DNA of 64,000 nucleotides, from contig CALWIU010000030.1 of assembly GCA_944380845.1 (NCBI GenBank), positions 1-64,000 on the forward strand. The letters run 5' to 3'. The notes under the pieces were generated by a model, which ran no database searches, was not told where the DNA came from, and worked only from the letters and a program-made list of their open reading frames with translations. Positions 62,476-64,000 of the stretch are shown here, in pieces (positions within the stretch are counted from its first letter, which is position 1; each line of letters starts with the position of its first letter). A program made the translations under genes and the position numbers. This stretch comes from an uncultured Clostridia bacterium. GTDB taxonomy: Bacteria > Bacillota > Clostridia > Oscillospirales > Acutalibacteraceae.

Positions 62476-63237
62476 ATGGCAAAGGTAATTTCCATCGTCA
62501 ACCAGAAGGGCGGCGTCGGTAAAACCACTACGGCGGTCAATCTGACGGCCAGTCTGGGCGCGGCGGGAAAGCGTGTGCTGCTGATGGATATCGACCCGCA
62601 GGGCAATTCTACCAGCGGATTCGGTGTCAATAAGCGCCAGATCGATCAAACCGCCTATGAGGTGCTGACCGGTGACTGCCCCCTGAAGGACGCAATTTTG
62701 CATACCTCCTGTAAAGGCGTTGATCTTTGTCCGGCAAATATGAATTTGGCGGGTGCGGAACTTGAAATCATCGATGAACCGTCCCGCGAGCGGCTTTTAA
62801 AAAATGCGCTGGTGCCGGTTCGTTCGGATTATGATTATATTTTGCTGGATTGTCCGCCGTCGCTGGGACTTATCACGCTGAATGCTCTGAGCGCCTCAGA
62901 TACTTTTCTTGTGCCGATCCAATGTGAATACTATGCGCTGGAGGGTCTGTCTCAGCTTATGACGACGGTTCGCCAGATCAAACGCAAGTTTAATCCGCTT
63001 CTGGAGCTGGAAGGCGTGCTTCTTACCATGTATGACGGACGGCTGAATTTAACACGGCAGGTTGTGGAAGAAGTGAAAAAGTTCTTTCCCGGGAAGGTTT
63101 ACGCTTCGGTGATTCCCCGCAATATCCGTCTTTCGGAAGCGCCGGGATTCGGACAGCCGATCTTATATTATGACGGCTCTTCTAATGGTGCAAAAGCCTA
63201 TGAGGCGCTGACACAAGAATTTTTACGAAAACAATAA
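62476..63237 (+). CDS. parA: Chromosome partitioning ATPase ParA (Soj)
   Basis: A 253-residue ParA/Soj ATPase that moves ParB-parS complexes and regulates DnaA. Deviant Walker A NQKGGVGKTTTAVN (about 9-22), A' DIDPQGNSTSG (about 40), and Walker B DYILLDCPPSLG (about 119). ATG 62476 has GGAGAAGGAC in front; the longer frame begins in the promoter. The parB gene starts 16 bases after it. Confidence 0.97.
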   Translation: MAKVISIVNQKGGVGKTTTAVNLTASLGAAGKRVLLMDIDPQGNSTSGFGVNKRQIDQTAYEVLTGDCPLKDAILHTSCKGVDLCPANMNLAGAELEIIDEPSRERLLKNALVPVRSDYDYILLDCPPSLGLITLNALSASDTFLVPIQCEYYALEGLSQLMTTVRQIKRKFNPLLELEGVLLTMYDGRLNLTRQVVEEVKKFFPGKVYASVIPRNIRLSEAPGFGQPILYYDGSSNGAKAYEALTQEFLRKQ

Positions 63238-63253
63238 CGACAGGAGTGAAACC

Positions 63254-64000
63254 ATGGCAGGAAAAAAGGGCGGTCTTGGCAGAGGCTTTGAGGCGTTATT
63301 TGCCGACAACGCTACCGAAGATACATCATCCGGCGTTACGCTGCCCGTTGGAGAACTTTCGCCAAACCGAGAACAGCCGCGGAAAAGTTTTCAGGATGAA
63401 AGCCTTGCGGAACTGGCGGCAAGTATTCAGGAACATGGCGTGTTGCAGCCGCTGCTGGTTCGTCCGATGTCCGACGGAGGATACCAGATCGTAGCAGGCG
63501 AGCGGCGCTATCGGGCGGCACGAATGGCCGGGCTCACCGAAGTGCCGGTTATCATTCGTTCCTTAAGTGATGAACAGACCGCGCTTCTGGCGCTGATCGA
63601 AAATTTGCAGCGTGAGGATCTGAGCGCCTTTGAGGAAGCGGAAGGCATTCGCCGGCTGATTGAAGAATATGGCTTAACACAGGAAGAAGCCGCTTTGCGT
63701 CTGGGTAAATCCCGCCCGGCGGTCGCAAATGCGCTGCGGCTTTTGCAGCTTCCCGATGCGGTGCGCGAAATGGTTGAGGATAAGGAGCTGACCGCCGGTC
63801 ACGCCAGAGCGCTTTTGGCAATTCGCGATGCGGATCGGATGACGGCGTGTGCCGACGAGGTGCGCAAACGCGGGCTTTCGGTGCGCGAAACGGAACATCT
63901 GGTCAAAAAATACTGCGCTGAACCAAAAAATAAGCAGCCTCGTAAACGCCACAGCGATCCTTTTTATACCGAAGCGGAGCTTTCCATTGGAAGAACCCTC
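63254..64000 (+). CDS. parB: ParB/Spo0J partition protein (3' end outside window)
   Basis: 249 codons to the window edge. N terminus [19 protein letters not shown] (the ParA-stimulating GGLGRGF motif), parB box I in [19 protein letters not shown], box [35 protein letters not shown], and HTH with [22 protein letters not shown]. It should bind the parS-like sites beside parA as a CTP-dependent clamp. SD CAGGAGTG before ATG 63254. The dimerisation domain is cut off. This is the true ParB; noc at 61408 is its paralogue, and the two share the box II and HTH regions. Confidence 0.95.
   Translation, partial: MAGKKGGLGRGFEALFADNATEDTSSGVTLPVGELSPNREQPRKSFQDESLAELAASIQEHGVLQPLLVRPMSDGGYQIVAGERRYRAARMAGLTEVPVIIRSLSDEQTALLALIENLQREDLSAFEEAEGIRRLIEEYGLTQEEAALRLGKSRPAVANALRLLQLPDAVREMVEDKELTAGHARALLAIRDADRMTACADEVRKRGLSVRETEHLVKKYCAEPKNKQPRKRHSDPFYTEAELSIGRTL

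Overview
The window is a chromosomal replication-origin region of an anaerobic, fermentative Bacillota, most likely a gut Clostridia of the Oscillospirales/Ruminococcaceae type. The reasons are the dnaA-dnaN-rlbA-recF-remB-gyrB-gyrA order, SD-led genes with Gram-positive promoters, three different [FeFe]-hydrogenase-type proteins, AdhE with Rex, cohesin- and dockerin-like surface proteins, PdaA, and intracellular glycosidases for host-type or plant glycans. The species assignment is inference; no rRNA or tRNA gene was seen.

Left arm, 1-31 kb, mostly minus strand. It starts with a truncated secreted protein, then nanE-nanK (N-acetylmannosamine use) and a GH4 alpha-galactosidase-like enzyme. 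Next comes an operon of a sugar isomerase plus three consecutive membrane-anchored cohesin-like proteins. A plus-strand dnaD/dnaC-like/rsmA operon follows. Then comes a seven-gene redox operon: rex, adhE, an APH-like kinase, a [2Fe-2S] protein, a PAS-containing sensory hydrogenase (HydS-like), a SpoIIE phosphatase and a catalytic-type [FeFe] hydrogenase. A LysR gene lies upstream of rex. After these are a dockerin protein, a NifU-like/GGGtGRT pair, pdaA, a small RHH regulator, a GH29 fucosidase with a phosphoesterase, and a large cohesin-plus-dockerin protein.

Middle, 31-42 kb, plus strand. A second signalling hydrogenase operon (DRTGG, HATPase, H-cluster protein with the proton-transfer Cys changed to Ala) is followed by a D-aspartate ligase/racemase/asparagine-synthetase operon, probably for D-Asp/D-Asn peptidoglycan cross-bridges. 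Then come an amidohydrolase, cysteine synthase and a large GH63-like hydrolase. These genes point towards the origin.

Origin and right arm, 42-64 kb. dnaA, an origin-like dnaA-dnaN spacer, dnaN, rlbA, recF, remB, gyrB, gyrA, mnmE, a dCMP deaminase, a minus-strand two-component system, a GPH sugar transporter, mnmG, rsmG, noc, three parS-like sites, parA and a truncated parB. C exceeds G on the plus strand in the lines I counted left of dnaN, and G exceeds C to the right, consistent with bidirectional replication from the dnaA-dnaN area. The rpmH-rnpA-yidC-jag block normally next to mnmE is absent, and the mnmE-parB group runs in the same direction as dnaA rather than away from it.

The most system-like novelties are the two unlinked hydrogenase-phosphosignalling operons and the cohesin/dockerin set with transmembrane-anchored single cohesins.
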